Below are positions 1 to 7,976 of a DNA stretch of 64,000 nt, one piece after another. Position 1 is the first letter of the stretch; every line of letters starts with the position of its first letter. This DNA comes from Bacillota bacterium. Lineage in GTDB: Bacteria > Bacillota > Clostridia > Saccharofermentanales > Fastidiosipilaceae. The notes beneath the pieces were generated by a model. The model ran no database searches. It saw only the letters and a list, made by a program, of their open reading frames with translations, and was not told the origin of the DNA. The position numbers were made by a program, and so were the translations under genes. The stretch covers positions 170,595 to 234,594 of the forward strand of contig JASGUU010000044.1 in the NCBI GenBank assembly GCA_030057555.1, in the 5' to 3' direction.

Positions 1-1101
1 GGCGGCGGTGCGGATCATCCAGCGGCCGAAAGCCTCGGAATAGGAGCGCGGCTCGCTGTAGGCGGGCAACGGATCACGCAGCTCCAGGCGTCGGGAAGCA
101 GGCTGCGGCCGGCGGCGCTGCGGCCGGCGGCGCTGCGGCTGGCGGCCGCTGATGGGCTTAAATGGAGCCACACCATGGAAGCGCTCGGGCTCGCGTTCAG
201 CCGGAGCATAGCCGCGCCCCTTCTGCGTCAGCACATGGATGACGACAGGGCGCCTGAGCGTCCTGGCGGCGATCAGGTAGCGCTGCAGCTGCACGATGTC
301 ATGGCCGTCGACCGGGCCGTAGTAGCGCAGGCCGAGACATTCGAACCAGGTGGCACTGCGCCGCTTCAGCCGGCGCGCGCGGCGCTTGAGGGCCTCGAGC
401 AGGCGCGACAGGGCCGTGCCGGCGAAGGGCAGGCGCTCGAGGGTCGCGCCGAGGCGCGACTTCATGCGGATATAGCGCGTGCTGGTGCGGATGTGGTCGA
501 GGTGGCGCGCGAGGCCGCCGACATTCGGATCGATCGACATCTGATTGTCATTGATAATCACGATCAGGTCGTCATCGGGCTGGCGGATGTCGTTCAGGGC
601 CTCAAAGGCGAGGCCGCCCGTCAGCGCACCGTCGCCGATGATGGCCAGCGCCCGCCCCTTCTCTCCGCGCAGGGCCATGCCGCGTGCCAGTCCCAGGGCA
701 GCGGAGATTGAGGTCGACGAATGGCCGGTGTTGAAGACGTCATAGGGGCTTTCCTCGCGTTTCGGGAAGCCCGAGATGCCGCCCTCCTGACGCAGACCGG
801 CAAATGCTTCGCGGCGGCCGGTCAAAATTTTATAGGCATAGCTCTGATGTCCGACATCCCAGACCATGGGATTGCGGGCGGGATCAAAGACGCTCAGCAG
901 CGCCAGCGTCAGCTCGACGGTGCCGAGGTTCGAAGCCAGATGGCCGCCGGTAACGGCGACATGGTCGATGATGAAGGCGCGCAGCTCGCCGGCCAGCTCC
1001 TCCAGTTCCCGCGGACTGCGGCCCAGCAGTTCCTTCGGGTCGGAAATGTCGGCGAGACGGAGAGTGTTCTTCCCGGGGTTTGAACAGTCTTTATGCTTCA
1101 T
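1..1101 (-). CDS. dxs: 1-deoxy-D-xylulose-5-phosphate synthase, N-terminal part (runs off window)
   Basis: Condenses pyruvate and glyceraldehyde-3-phosphate, the first step of the MEP isoprenoid pathway, using thiamine diphosphate. The frame is open from ATG at 1101 to the window edge, so about 367 of the usual 620 or so residues are present. Visible are the opening region with VTGGHLASNLG and MVWDVGHQSYAYKILTGR, NTGHSSTSISAALG, and the TPP-binding block IIGDGALTGGLAFEALND followed by NDNQMSI. The start codon lies 7 bases past the ispA stop and the Shine-Dalgarno is weak, which suggests translational coupling. The linker after the TPP domain holds an Arg/Gln/Pro-rich repeat (see 103-145). The prenyl synthase gene directly upstream uses the product of the same pathway. 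Identity is secure. Confidence 0.95.
   Translation of the reverse strand, partial: MKHKDCSNPGKNTLRLADISDPKELLGRSPRELEELAGELRAFIIDHVAVTGGHLASNLGTVELTLALLSVFDPARNPMVWDVGHQSYAYKILTGRREAFAGLRQEGGISGFPKREESPYDVFNTGHSSTSISAALGLARGMALRGEKGRALAIIGDGALTGGLAFEALNDIRQPDDDLIVIINDNQMSIDPNVGGLARHLDHIRTSTRYIRMKSRLGATLERLPFAGTALSRLLEALKRRARRLKRRSATWFECLGLRYYGPVDGHDIVQLQRYLIAARTLRRPVVIHVLTQKGRGYAPAEREPERFHGVAPFKPISGRQPQRRRPQRRRPQPASRRLELRDPLPAYSEPRSYSEAFGRWMIRTAA
103..145. repeat. 15-bp tandem repeat inside dxs
   Basis: The unit CTGCGGCCGGCGGCG occurs twice in full and a third time in part. On the coding strand it encodes repeated Pro-Gln-Arg-Arg-Arg in the linker between the first and second transketolase-like domains of DXS. 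It keeps the reading frame. Confidence 0.8.
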
Positions 1102-1107
1102 GCTGCA

Positions 1108-2019
1108 TCAGTGATCACGTGCGGCCAGTTCGTGAACGAAGGCACGCAGTTCGGAGGGGTCGAGCCCACAGGCAAGGAGCCGGTCGCAGGCCGTCTCGGC
1201 AGCCCGGACTTCGGCCGCCAGCTCGCGCCTGGCCGCCTCGAGTCCGAGTACGGTGACAAAGCTGGCCTTCCGGTCGCGGGCATCCTTCCCGGTGCTTTTA
1301 CCGAGGACAGCCGCGTCTCCGGTGGCATCGAGAATATCGTCGCGGATCTGAAAACCGAGCCCCAGCGCCGCCGCGTAGTCTCCGAGCGCCTCCAGCACCT
1401 CCGGCGCGGCCTCCAGAAAGAGAGCGGGAGCGAGACAGGAGGCCCGGATCAGGGCGCCGGTCTTCAGGCGCTGCAGCCGCTTCAGGTCTTCGACGTCAAT
1501 GTCCGGCCGGCCGTGGATATCGAGGATCTGTCCGGCTACCATGCCGCCCGCGCCCGCGGCGCGGGCCATCTCAGCCGCAGCGGCGAGGGCCGCCTCGCGT
1601 CGCCCGGGCGCAGCTTCGCGGCAGGCGGCGAACAGCGTCTCCATGGCGAGGTTCAGCAGGGCGTCGCCGGTCAGCACCGCCTCCGCTTCGCCGAAACGGG
1701 CGTGACAGCTGAGCCGGCCGCGCCGGTACCGATCGTCATCCATCGAGGGCAGGTCGTCGTGGACCAGAGAATAGCTGTGCACGATTTCGATGGCCGCCGT
1801 CAGCTGCTTCACGACGGGCATGGCATCCTGCCCGGCACCGAGCATCCCGGCAACCATGAGAACGAGCCGGGGGCGAACACGCTTGCCGCCTCCCTCGAGA
1901 CTGTAGCGCATCATCTCTCCGAGCCCGGCGACAGCCGGCGGGTGTTTCTCCAGCGCCGCGCGCAGAAGCGTTTCGATCTGTTCCGATCCGCTGTCGTGCA
2001 GAGTTCTGGCGCCCGTCAC
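1108..2019 (-). CDS. ispA: Polyprenyl (farnesyl/geranylgeranyl) diphosphate synthase
   Basis: Chain-elongating trans-prenyltransferase that joins isopentenyl diphosphate to allylic diphosphates, supplying precursors for undecaprenyl phosphate and quinones. The 303-residue protein has GGGKRVRP near residue 43, the first Asp-rich motif DDLPSMDDD at about 88-96, GDALL near 118, and the second Asp-rich motif DDILD at about 227-231. Length is normal for the family. The ATG overlaps the xseB stop as ATGA, and dxs follows after 6 bases, so the three are co-translated. Product chain length (C15 or C20) cannot be read with certainty. Confidence 0.95.
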   Translation of the reverse strand: MTGARTLHDSGSEQIETLLRAALEKHPPAVAGLGEMMRYSLEGGGKRVRPRLVLMVAGMLGAGQDAMPVVKQLTAAIEIVHSYSLVHDDLPSMDDDRYRRGRLSCHARFGEAEAVLTGDALLNLAMETLFAACREAAPGRREAALAAAAEMARAAGAGGMVAGQILDIHGRPDIDVEDLKRLQRLKTGALIRASCLAPALFLEAAPEVLEALGDYAAALGLGFQIRDDILDATGDAAVLGKSTGKDARDRKASFVTVLGLEAARRELAAEVRAAETACDRLLACGLDPSELRAFVHELAARDH

Positions 2020-2297
2020 TGGAAACCCTCCTCATCAAGAGGCAGCTCCTGCCGGCTGCCATCCTCCCGCTCCACAAGCTGGCGGATGCTCTGCTCGACT
2101 TCATCAAGCCGGGCACGACAGTGCCGGGCGAGCGCCGTGCCGCGGCGGAAGGCCGCAAGCGACTGATCGAGCGTCAGGCTGCCGCGCTCCATCTGGCTCA
2201 CAATGCGTTCGAGTTCCTCGATCGCCGCCTCGTAACTGAGGCCGGCAAGCTCGGCGTTGTTCTGAGCGGTTGTTTCTTCCGGCACCCCAGAGTCCAT
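2016..2297 (-). CDS. xseB: Exodeoxyribonuclease VII small subunit
   Basis: Small subunit of exonuclease VII, which degrades single-stranded DNA to oligonucleotides together with XseA. The 93-residue protein shows the family core LSYEAAIEELERIVSQMERG followed by LTLDQSLAAFRRGTALARHC, a two-helix coiled hairpin that packs on the large subunit. The chosen ATG at 2297 has AAGGAG 7 bases upstream, inside the end of xseA; a longer in-frame start at 2330 lacks such a site. It ends with a 4-base overlap onto ispA. The acidic C-tail is typical. Confidence 0.93.
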   Translation of the reverse strand: MDSGVPEETTAQNNAELAGLSYEAAIEELERIVSQMERGSLTLDQSLAAFRRGTALARHCRARLDEVEQSIRQLVEREDGSRQELPLDEEGFQ

Positions 2298-2298
2298 C

Positions 2299-3591
2299 TC
2301 ATCTCTCCTTCTCGGTCTGCGGCTGGACATATTCGGCTATGGCCCGCACCCGTCCATCGACAAACTGCAGGTCGAGGCGTTCTCCGGCCGTAACCTCGGC
2401 GGCGCGCGTCAGCGGCCGGCCCTCTGCATTGTATGTTACCTGATAGCCGCGTCCCAGAACGGCGAGGGGGCTCAGAGCGTCGAGGGCGGCCGCGAGTCCC
2501 GCGAGCTTCGTACCGGCCCGGTTCACCGTCTGGCTGCCCGCATGCAAAAGCCGTCTCTGCTGACCGTCCAGACGCTGCAGCGGGCGGTCAAGCAGGCTGT
2601 AGGGCCGGGCCAGAGGCAGAGTCCCGGCAGCCCGCTCCAGGCGTTCGCGTTCGCGTCGGATCGAGGCCAGTGGATCGCTGAGGTAAGGCGAGGCGGCGAG
2701 GCGCCTGAGCCTCGTATCCGCATGCTCGAGCTGGCGCGCCAGGCTGCGCTCCATCCGTGTTCGGCTCCGGCTGACGCGGTCGAGCAGCTCGCGGCGGTCG
2801 GGCATCACGAGCTCGGCGGCGGCCGAGGGCGTGGGAGCGCGCAGGTCGGCGACAAAGTCGCTGATGGTGACATCCGTCTCATGGCCAACGGCGGAGACGA
2901 CCGGTATCCGGGAGGCCGCCACGGCACGGGCCACGACCTCCTCGTTGAAGGGCCAGAGATCCTCGATGGAGCCGCCGCCGCGGCCGAAGATAATGACCTC
3001 GGCCCGGCCGTCGCGGTTCAGCAGGTCGAGCGCCTGAACCAGCGAGGCGGCCGCCTGCGGGCCCTGCACGGTGGCCGGGGCCAGCAGCAGCTGAAAATGC
3101 GGATTGCGCCGCCTCAGGACGTGGATGATGTCACGGATAACAGCTCCGCTGGGGCTTGTGACGACGCCGATGACCTGAGGCAGAAAGGGCAGCGGCCGCT
3201 TGCGCTCGGAGGCGAAGAGCCCTTCGGCCTCCAGCTGGCGTTTGAGACGGTCGAAGGCCTCATAGAGACGCCCGGTCCCTTCGAGCTCGACGCGGTCAAC
3301 GATGAGCTGCAGCTGGCCCTGGCGGGCATAGAAGTCGACGCGGCAGTAGAGAACGACCTGCTGGCCGTCCTCGAGACGGAACGTCACCTGCTCGGCCTGA
3401 CTGCGAAAAAGCACGCAGCTGATGGCGGCCTCACGGTCCTTGATCGAGAAGTAAACATGGCCGGAGCGATACTGCTTGACGTTGCTGAGTTCGCCAACCA
3501 CAGCGAGGCGCTGCAGAGGCTCGAGGCCGCGCACGATACGGGTCAGGTAGTCGGCGAGGCGGCTGACCGGAATCCGCTCCAGCTCAGGCAT
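2299..3591 (-). CDS. xseA: Exodeoxyribonuclease VII large subunit
   Basis: Catalytic subunit of exonuclease VII. The 430-residue product starts MPELERIPVSRLADYLTRI with an OB-fold domain (GELSNVKQYRSGHVYFSIKD), followed by the catalytic region with GVVTSPSGAVIRDI, IIFGRGGGSIEDLWPFN and SAVGHETDVTISDFVADLRA, then a coiled-coil arm and a short C-terminal domain with LGRGYQVTYN. The frame stays open much further upstream, but that part lies across nusB; the ATG at 3591 overlaps the nusB stop by 8 bases and matches the family N-terminus. Followed by xseB. Confidence 0.95.
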   Translation of the reverse strand: MPELERIPVSRLADYLTRIVRGLEPLQRLAVVGELSNVKQYRSGHVYFSIKDREAAISCVLFRSQAEQVTFRLEDGQQVVLYCRVDFYARQGQLQLIVDRVELEGTGRLYEAFDRLKRQLEAEGLFASERKRPLPFLPQVIGVVTSPSGAVIRDIIHVLRRRNPHFQLLLAPATVQGPQAAASLVQALDLLNRDGRAEVIIFGRGGGSIEDLWPFNEEVVARAVAASRIPVVSAVGHETDVTISDFVADLRAPTPSAAAELVMPDRRELLDRVSRSRTRMERSLARQLEHADTRLRRLAASPYLSDPLASIRRERERLERAAGTLPLARPYSLLDRPLQRLDGQQRRLLHAGSQTVNRAGTKLAGLAAALDALSPLAVLGRGYQVTYNAEGRPLTRAAEVTAGERLDLQFVDGRVRAIAEYVQPQTEKER

Positions 3592-4102
3592 CCCCGACCT
3601 CGGGTGGCAGAGATCCGGCGAGATCCGGATCGAGAGCGTCGGCGGCCTCCCGCAGCTCCTCCTCGGCGACACCGGCGAGCCGGCCCAGAACGCCGTTGAT
3701 GTAGCGGCGGGCATCGGGGGCCGCATAGCGGCGGGCGAGGACAACCGCTTCGGAGATGGCGGCGGCGTCGGGGGTTTCATCGTGGAGGATTTCCCAGGCT
3801 GCCAGACGCAAAAGGGCGCGGTCGACGCGCGGCAGGCGGGCGACGGTCCAGTCGCGCAGGTATTTGCCCAGCTCGCTGTCGATGGTCTCGCGCTTTGCCT
3901 GCACGCCCCGCACCACATGCTCGATCCAGCTGACATCGTCGCTGTCGAGAGGTTCGAGATGGCGCGGATCCTCCTGGTCCTCGATGGATTCGGCCAGTGC
4001 CAGCGAGAGAAAGGTGTGAAGCTGCGTCTCCAGCTCGTCATGGTTCAGATCCAGCTGGAACAGCAGCTGGAAGGCGCGCTCTCTGGCGCTGCGGCGACTC
4101 AT
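3584..4102 (-). CDS. nusB: Transcription antitermination factor NusB
   Basis: RNA-binding antitermination factor that pairs with NusE (S10) on boxA of rRNA transcripts. At 172 residues it is slightly long because of an acidic insert near residue 45 and a C-terminal tail. It begins with the family signature RERAFQLLFQLD and contains DWTVARLPRVDRALLRLAAWEI and AISEAVVLARRYAAPDARRYINGVLG, all helices of the NusB fold. It overlaps xseA by 8 bases. The order Asp23-nusB-xseA-xseB-ispA-dxs is common in clostridia. Confidence 0.95.
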   Translation of the reverse strand: MSRRSARERAFQLLFQLDLNHDELETQLHTFLSLALAESIEDQEDPRHLEPLDSDDVSWIEHVVRGVQAKRETIDSELGKYLRDWTVARLPRVDRALLRLAAWEILHDETPDAAAISEAVVLARRYAAPDARRYINGVLGRLAGVAEEELREAADALDPDLAGSLPPEVGDA

Positions 4103-4134
4103 ATGCTGTGGTTCCTCCTGAGCAGTGCGTAATG

Positions 4135-4371
4135 TCAGCGGAAGCGTCCCGGCGGGAAGAGACGGTCCAGCAGTTCGTGAAAGGTTTCGGTGTCGGCGAA
4201 GAAGCGTACGCCGACATAGTAGCCCCCGATGCCCATGGCCAGAATCAGGAGGCTGCGCCAGAAGCCGAAGACGACAAGCAGCAGGCCGAGCCCGAGGCCG
4301 ATCGCGAGACCGACCTGGCCGGCGTTTCGTCCCCGCAGCAGCTTCAGGAGCGGCTCGAAGATCTGGCGCAT
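4135..4371 (-). CDS. DUF2273 small membrane protein
   Basis: A 78-residue integral membrane protein with two closely spaced hydrophobic segments (about residues 20-37 and 39-58) and a charged C-terminus. The size, the GLGLGLLLVVFGFWRSLLIL core and the position directly after amaP and asp23 fit the DUF2273 family, whose members accompany Asp23 proteins in many Gram-positives. Its role is not known; a part in anchoring Asp23 complexes at the membrane is an inference from synteny. It starts 25 bases after amaP ends. Confidence 0.8.
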   Translation of the reverse strand: MRQIFEPLLKLLRGRNAGQVGLAIGLGLGLLLVVFGFWRSLLILAMGIGGYYVGVRFFADTETFHELLDRLFPPGRFR

Positions 4372-4396
4372 GCTTCCTCTCCTTTTTCCGCCGGTC

Positions 4397-4957
4397 CTAG
4401 CGACCGCCGCTGTCGACGCGGGAGCCGAGCAGTTCGACCCGGCTGACCTTCACCTCGACCGCGGATACCGGAATCCCGGTATAGCGCTCGACATCCTTTT
4501 TGACACGATCCTGAATGCGGGCCATCTGCGAGGGTATCTCGACGTCCGTGAACAAAACGACAATCATGACGATTTCGAGCTGGCGGTCGTGCCCCTGCGA
4601 GACGCGGGCCTTCGCGCTCTTCACCCCGGCCTGCGCCGCCTTCGCGGCATTCAGGGCGATGTTCTCGAGGGCTTCGACACTGATGTCAATGCTGCCGAGC
4701 TCACTGCGGCGGACCCGGGTGCGGCGCAGGCGGGCGGCATCGAGCGTGTGGAAAAACATGGCCAGCGTGGCCAGAATCACGAGCAGCAGCAGGGCAAGGA
4801 CGATGACGCGCAGGGTCGGCGAGGTGGATACGGCGAGCAGCCACTGGTGCAGGAAAAAGTGTTCCGGGGCCAGCAGGATCTGCAGACCGATCAGCAGCGC
4901 AACGCAGGTGACGAGGATGGACGATATGAGCACAAAGGCCTGAACGAGTTTACGCAT
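4397..4957 (-). CDS. amaP: Alkaline shock response membrane anchor protein AmaP
   Basis: Membrane protein that in other Gram-positives tethers Asp23 to the cytoplasmic membrane. From the ATG at 4957 the protein has 186 residues. Two transmembrane helices are visible (LVQAFVLISSILVTCVALLI and RVIVLALLLLVILATLAMFF), followed by a cytoplasmic Asp23-like beta domain. The start overlaps the asp23 stop by 8 bases with GGAGGACAGCG just before it, which rules out a longer start at 4990. The neighbours asp23 and DUF2273 support the assignment. Confidence 0.85.
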   Translation of the reverse strand: MRKLVQAFVLISSILVTCVALLIGLQILLAPEHFFLHQWLLAVSTSPTLRVIVLALLLLVILATLAMFFHTLDAARLRRTRVRRSELGSIDISVEALENIALNAAKAAQAGVKSAKARVSQGHDRQLEIVMIVVLFTDVEIPSQMARIQDRVKKDVERYTGIPVSAVEVKVSRVELLGSRVDSGGR

Positions 4958-5342
4958 CGCTGTCCTCCATCTCTGTCGTCTGAGGCTCAATGATGTCCTT
5001 CACATGCACATCCACCTGGTCGACGACCAGGCCGGTGAACGTCTCCACATCGGACTTGACATGCTCCTGAATGTTCCAGGCTACCTCGGGCACAATGCGG
5101 CCAAATTCGATGACGGGATAGACCGTAATCTGGACGATGTCCTCCGAGTCTTCGCGAAAGACCACCTGAATCCCTGCGCCCTCGTGTTCATAGCCGAAGG
5201 CGGCCTTGATCGCGGCGGCACCGCCGGCATCAAGGCGCACGACGCCCTCGGTCTGCATGGCCGCCTCGGCCGCATACTGGGCGATAAAGCCCTGCGACAT
5301 CGTGCGCGGACCGCTGCTGCGGGGAACTCCGGTCTCAGTCAT
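4950..5342 (-). CDS. Asp23/Gls24 family envelope stress response protein
   Basis: A 130-residue soluble protein of the Asp23/Gls24 family, abundant membrane-associated proteins linked to cell-envelope stress. The core is typical: ISQ-like start (MSQGFIAQYAAEAAMQTEGV), an alpha/beta domain with ITVYPVIEFGRIVPEVAWNI and the C-terminal DVETFTGLVVDQVDVHVKDI. It lies between efp and amaP and overlaps amaP by 8 bases, so anchor and protein are made together. An internal ATG at residue 15 also fits the family start. Confidence 0.9.
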   Translation of the reverse strand: MTETGVPRSSGPRTMSQGFIAQYAAEAAMQTEGVVRLDAGGAAAIKAAFGYEHEGAGIQVVFREDSEDIVQITVYPVIEFGRIVPEVAWNIQEHVKSDVETFTGLVVDQVDVHVKDIIEPQTTEMEDSDA

Positions 5343-5359
5343 GCTGTCGGGGCGGGCGC

Positions 5360-5917
5360 TCAGGCGCGCTCCATGTAATCCCCGCTGCGCGTGTCGATGC
5401 GGATGACGTCGCCCTCATTGATAAAGAGCGGCACACGGATGGTGGCGCCGGTTTCGACGACGGCGTTCTTCATCGCACCCTGGGCGGTATCGCCGCGCAC
5501 GCCGGGTTCGGTGTCGGTGACAGTGAGCTCAACAAAGAAGGGCAGCTCAACACTGAAGACCTGGCCCTCGTGCGAGACCACATGGCAGACCATGTTTTCC
5601 TTCAAAAATTTGATCCCGTCTCCGATCATGGCCGAATTCAGAGGCATCTGCTCATAGTTCTCGATGTCCATGAAGTAGTAGAGGTCACCGTCGCTGTAGA
5701 GATAGGACATGTCGCGGCGGTCGAGACGGGCGGGCTCGTACTTGTCGTTCGGGTTGAAGGATCGCTCGACGACCGAACCGGTGCGGACGTTGCGGTACTT
5801 GGTACGGACAAAAGCCGAGCCCTTCCCCGGCTTCACATGCTGAAATTCCACGACCTGGAAAACTTCGCCATCCATGACAAAGGTTGTGCCGTTGCGGAAA
5901 TCACCTGCTGAGATCAT
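5360..5917 (-). CDS. efp: Translation elongation factor P
   Basis: Relieves ribosome stalling at polyproline stretches by binding between the P and E sites. The 185-residue protein has the KOW-like N-domain and two OB domains of EF-P. The tip loop KPGKGSAF places Lys32 where the modified Lys or Arg lies in other EF-Ps. The C-terminus ends [10 protein letters not shown] as usual. AGGAGG lies 5 bases before the ATG. It heads the operon running into asp23 and has its own likely promoter (5991-6019). No EF-P-modifying enzyme is seen in this window. Confidence 0.96.
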   Translation of the reverse strand: MISAGDFRNGTTFVMDGEVFQVVEFQHVKPGKGSAFVRTKYRNVRTGSVVERSFNPNDKYEPARLDRRDMSYLYSDGDLYYFMDIENYEQMPLNSAMIGDGIKFLKENMVCHVVSHEGQVFSVELPFFVELTVTDTEPGVRGDTAQGAMKNAVVETGATIRVPLFINEGDVIRIDTRSGDYMERA

Positions 5918-5990
5918 CGTGCCTCCTCCTGCCCTCCCGGGGGCAGCTGTTTGATGCCATAAACATGTTCGTGTAAGAATCGTGCGTTAA

Positions 5991-6019
5991 ATTGTACTCG
6001 TAGCACGCCCCGGCCGCAA
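5991..6019 (-). promoter_or_regulatory. Predicted sigma-A promoter of the efp operon
   Basis: On the minus strand TTGCGG (6014-6019) and TACAAT (5991-5996) are 17 bases apart, about 75 bases before the efp start. The -10 is good and the -35 is weak. This is the only convincing promoter between pepP and efp. Confidence 0.45.
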
Positions 6020-6071
6020 ACCGCAGCCCCAGATCACCTCGGGGACCACTCCCGCAGCGGGATGGAGGCTG

Positions 6072-7178
6072 TCACGTGACCAGCAGCTCCTTCGGAGACG
6101 AGGTCAGATTCTCGTGGCCTTCCGGCGTGATGAGGACGAGATCTTCAATGCGGATGCCGCCGAGGCCGGCGATGTAGACGCCCGGCTCAACCGTCATCAG
6201 CACGCCGGCCGGAATCGGGTCCGTGAACGTCGCGGCCAGGCGCGGCGCTTCATGGATTTCGAGGCCCAGCGAGTGGCCCGTCGAGTGGTCGAAAGCAGCG
6301 CCGTAGCCCGCCCTCTCGATGACATCGCGGGCGAGGCGGTCGCCCTCCGCACCCGTAATGCCGGCCCGGATGCCCGCGAGGCAGGTCTCCTGGGCCTCAA
6401 GAACCAGCTGGTAGAGCTCGCGCAGTGCGGCAGGTGCCGTCTCGATAAAGATCGTCCGGGTCATGTCGGAGCAGTAGCCGTCGTAGCGGGCGCCAAAGTC
6501 GATGACCACCGCATCGCCGGCCTCGAGTGCCTTCATGGAGGCGACGCCGTGCGGCAGCGCCGAGCGCACGCCGGAGGCGACGATGGTCTGGAAGCTGGCC
6601 TCTTCGGCGCCGAGCAGGCGCATCTCGTACTCGAGCCGGGCGGCGATCTGGCGCTCGGTGACGCCGGGCTGCATCAGGGGAATGACTCTGGTCAGAGCCT
6701 CGTCGGCGATGGCGGCGGCACGGCGGATCGCGGCGATCTCACCAGCGTCTTTGAGCATGCGGGGTTCGGCGAGCAGGCTGCCGGCGGCAACGAGCTCCAG
6801 GTTCCCCAGCTTCCCGTGAGCTTCGATCTGTCGCTGCGTGGCGAGGTCGAGATCCGTTTCTTCGACGCCGAGGCGCCGGACGCCGCGGTCAGAGAGATCG
6901 TCCAGGAGACTGCTCAGAGGGCGCGGGGCATGGACGACTTCAAAGCCCGTCGCCTCCTCCCCGGCCTGCAGGACATAGCGGCCATCGACGTAGATGCGCG
7001 CCCGTTCGGCGTCGATGAGGACCAGCGAGGTGCTGCCGCTGAAACCGGCGTAGTAGCGGTTGGACGGGCGGCTGGTCAGCAGCAGGGCGTCGACGGCGGC
7101 ACGGGTGAGAATGGCACGGGCGGCGGCGAGGCGGCGGCCGGGTGTCTGGGATGCTTTGTGTCTGTCGGTGAGGTTCAC
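6072..7178 (-). CDS. pepP: M24 family Xaa-Pro aminopeptidase
   Basis: Dimetal peptidase expected to release N-terminal residues before proline in the cytoplasm. The 368-residue protein has a creatinase-like N-domain (VDALLLTSRPSNRYYAGFSG) and a pita-bread C-domain with all five ligands: VIDFGARYDGYCSDMTR (two Asp), HSLGLEIHE (His), VEPGVYI (Glu) and GIRIEDLVLI (Glu). It sits 12 bases after yqeG and 154 bases before efp, the classical pepQ/P-efp order in Bacillota. Closeness to efp, a polyproline factor, is a known synteny. Confidence 0.92.
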   Translation of the reverse strand: MNLTDRHKASQTPGRRLAAARAILTRAAVDALLLTSRPSNRYYAGFSGSTSLVLIDAERARIYVDGRYVLQAGEEATGFEVVHAPRPLSSLLDDLSDRGVRRLGVEETDLDLATQRQIEAHGKLGNLELVAAGSLLAEPRMLKDAGEIAAIRRAAAIADEALTRVIPLMQPGVTERQIAARLEYEMRLLGAEEASFQTIVASGVRSALPHGVASMKALEAGDAVVIDFGARYDGYCSDMTRTIFIETAPAALRELYQLVLEAQETCLAGIRAGITGAEGDRLARDVIERAGYGAAFDHSTGHSLGLEIHEAPRLAATFTDPIPAGVLMTVEPGVYIAGLGGIRIEDLVLITPEGHENLTSSPKELLVT

Positions 7179-7190
7179 AACCGGATCTCC

Positions 7191-7721
7191 TTATGGGCTG
7201 GGCAGTTCATCGTAGCGGTGCATGGGACCCGGGCGTCCGACGAGGCGTTCAGCCATGCGCTTCAGGCGGATGTAAAAGGGCTCCTGCGGGCTGATGGGAT
7301 CGACGAGGATAAAGGGCACCCGGGCTCGACGGGCTGCCAGCAGATCGGTGAAGACCTGGTCGCCGACGGCGAGGGCGCGTTCGGGAGGCTGGCGGTACAG
7401 CTCGAGAGCGCGGAGGATGCCGCGGGCCGAGGGCTTGGCAGCGTTGCCGACGACGGCGGCCCCGAGGGAGGCGGCGACGGCGCGGGCGCGTTCCTCTCGG
7501 GCATTCGACAGCAGTACGATCTCGAGTCCGGCCCGGCGCATGCGCTCGAGCTCACGGTCGGCCGCGTCCGTCTTTGCGTGCCTGCCATGCGGCATCAGGG
7601 TGTTGTCGATATCGAGAAGCAGAAGGCGATAGCCACGGGCGGCGATCTGCTGCCAGTCGATGGCGGCGAGCGAGGGATAGGATGCCTCCGGACGGAAGAA
7701 GCGTCTCCAGATCGTGTTCAG
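7191..7721 (-). CDS. YqeG family HAD-IIIA phosphatase, predicted CTG start
   Basis: Putative cytoplasmic HAD phosphatase. The catalytic motif I LLLLDIDNTLMP is followed by motif II IVLLSNA, a lysine in NAAKPSARG and motif IV AVGDQVFTDLLAA. If translation began at the first in-frame ATG (7595) motif I would be lost, so the gene must start further upstream. The frame opens after a TGA and has no ATG, GTG or TTG before motif I; CTG at 7719-7721 lies 7 bases after a strong AGGGGAGGTG site (7729-7738). This gives 176 residues, normal for YqeG. The gene lies 12 bases before pepP. Exact substrate is unknown. Confidence 0.85.
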   Translation of the reverse strand: MNTIWRRFFRPEASYPSLAAIDWQQIAARGYRLLLLDIDNTLMPHGRHAKTDAADRELERMRRAGLEIVLLSNAREERARAVAASLGAAVVGNAAKPSARGILRALELYRQPPERALAVGDQVFTDLLAARRARVPFILVDPISPQEPFYIRLKRMAERLVGRPGPMHRYDELPSP

Positions 7722-7851
7722 ACCCTGTCACCTCCCCTCTCCGGCTCTCTCTCAGCTGCCGCACCGAATGCCGTGCAGCATGGATCGGTATGCGACGGCC
7801 AGCTCGCGCGCATTCTATCACAGCCTCGCCGTCCCGTTCGGCCGCCCGTGC

Positions 7852-7880
7852 TTGTCAGCCGCGCCCGCTCGGGCGATAAT
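7852..7880 (+). promoter_or_regulatory. Predicted sigma-A promoter of the aspartate kinase gene
   Basis: TTGTCA (7852-7857) and GATAAT (7875-7880) are separated by exactly 17 bases and sit about 97 bases before the lysC start. A leader of about 90 bases follows. It has none of the length or conserved boxes of a lysine riboswitch. Confidence 0.6.
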
Positions 7881-7976
7881 AGCGCCGTTCGTTTATTGAG
7901 CAGATTAAGATTAATGGCGTTGCCGCGGCGCTTTTCAGGGCGTCAGCGGTGATTCAGGAGAGGCAGGCAGCTGGGC

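Noticed and set aside
3592..4041. N-terminal extension of xseA
   Set aside because: It overlaps nusB in another frame and does not look like any exonuclease VII domain; ATG 3591 matches the family start.
7881..7935. Attenuator in the lysC leader (AGCGCCG paired with CGGCGCT plus TTTT)
   Set aside because: Only a 7-bp stem with a loop of nearly 40 bases and no antiterminator or leader peptide seen.
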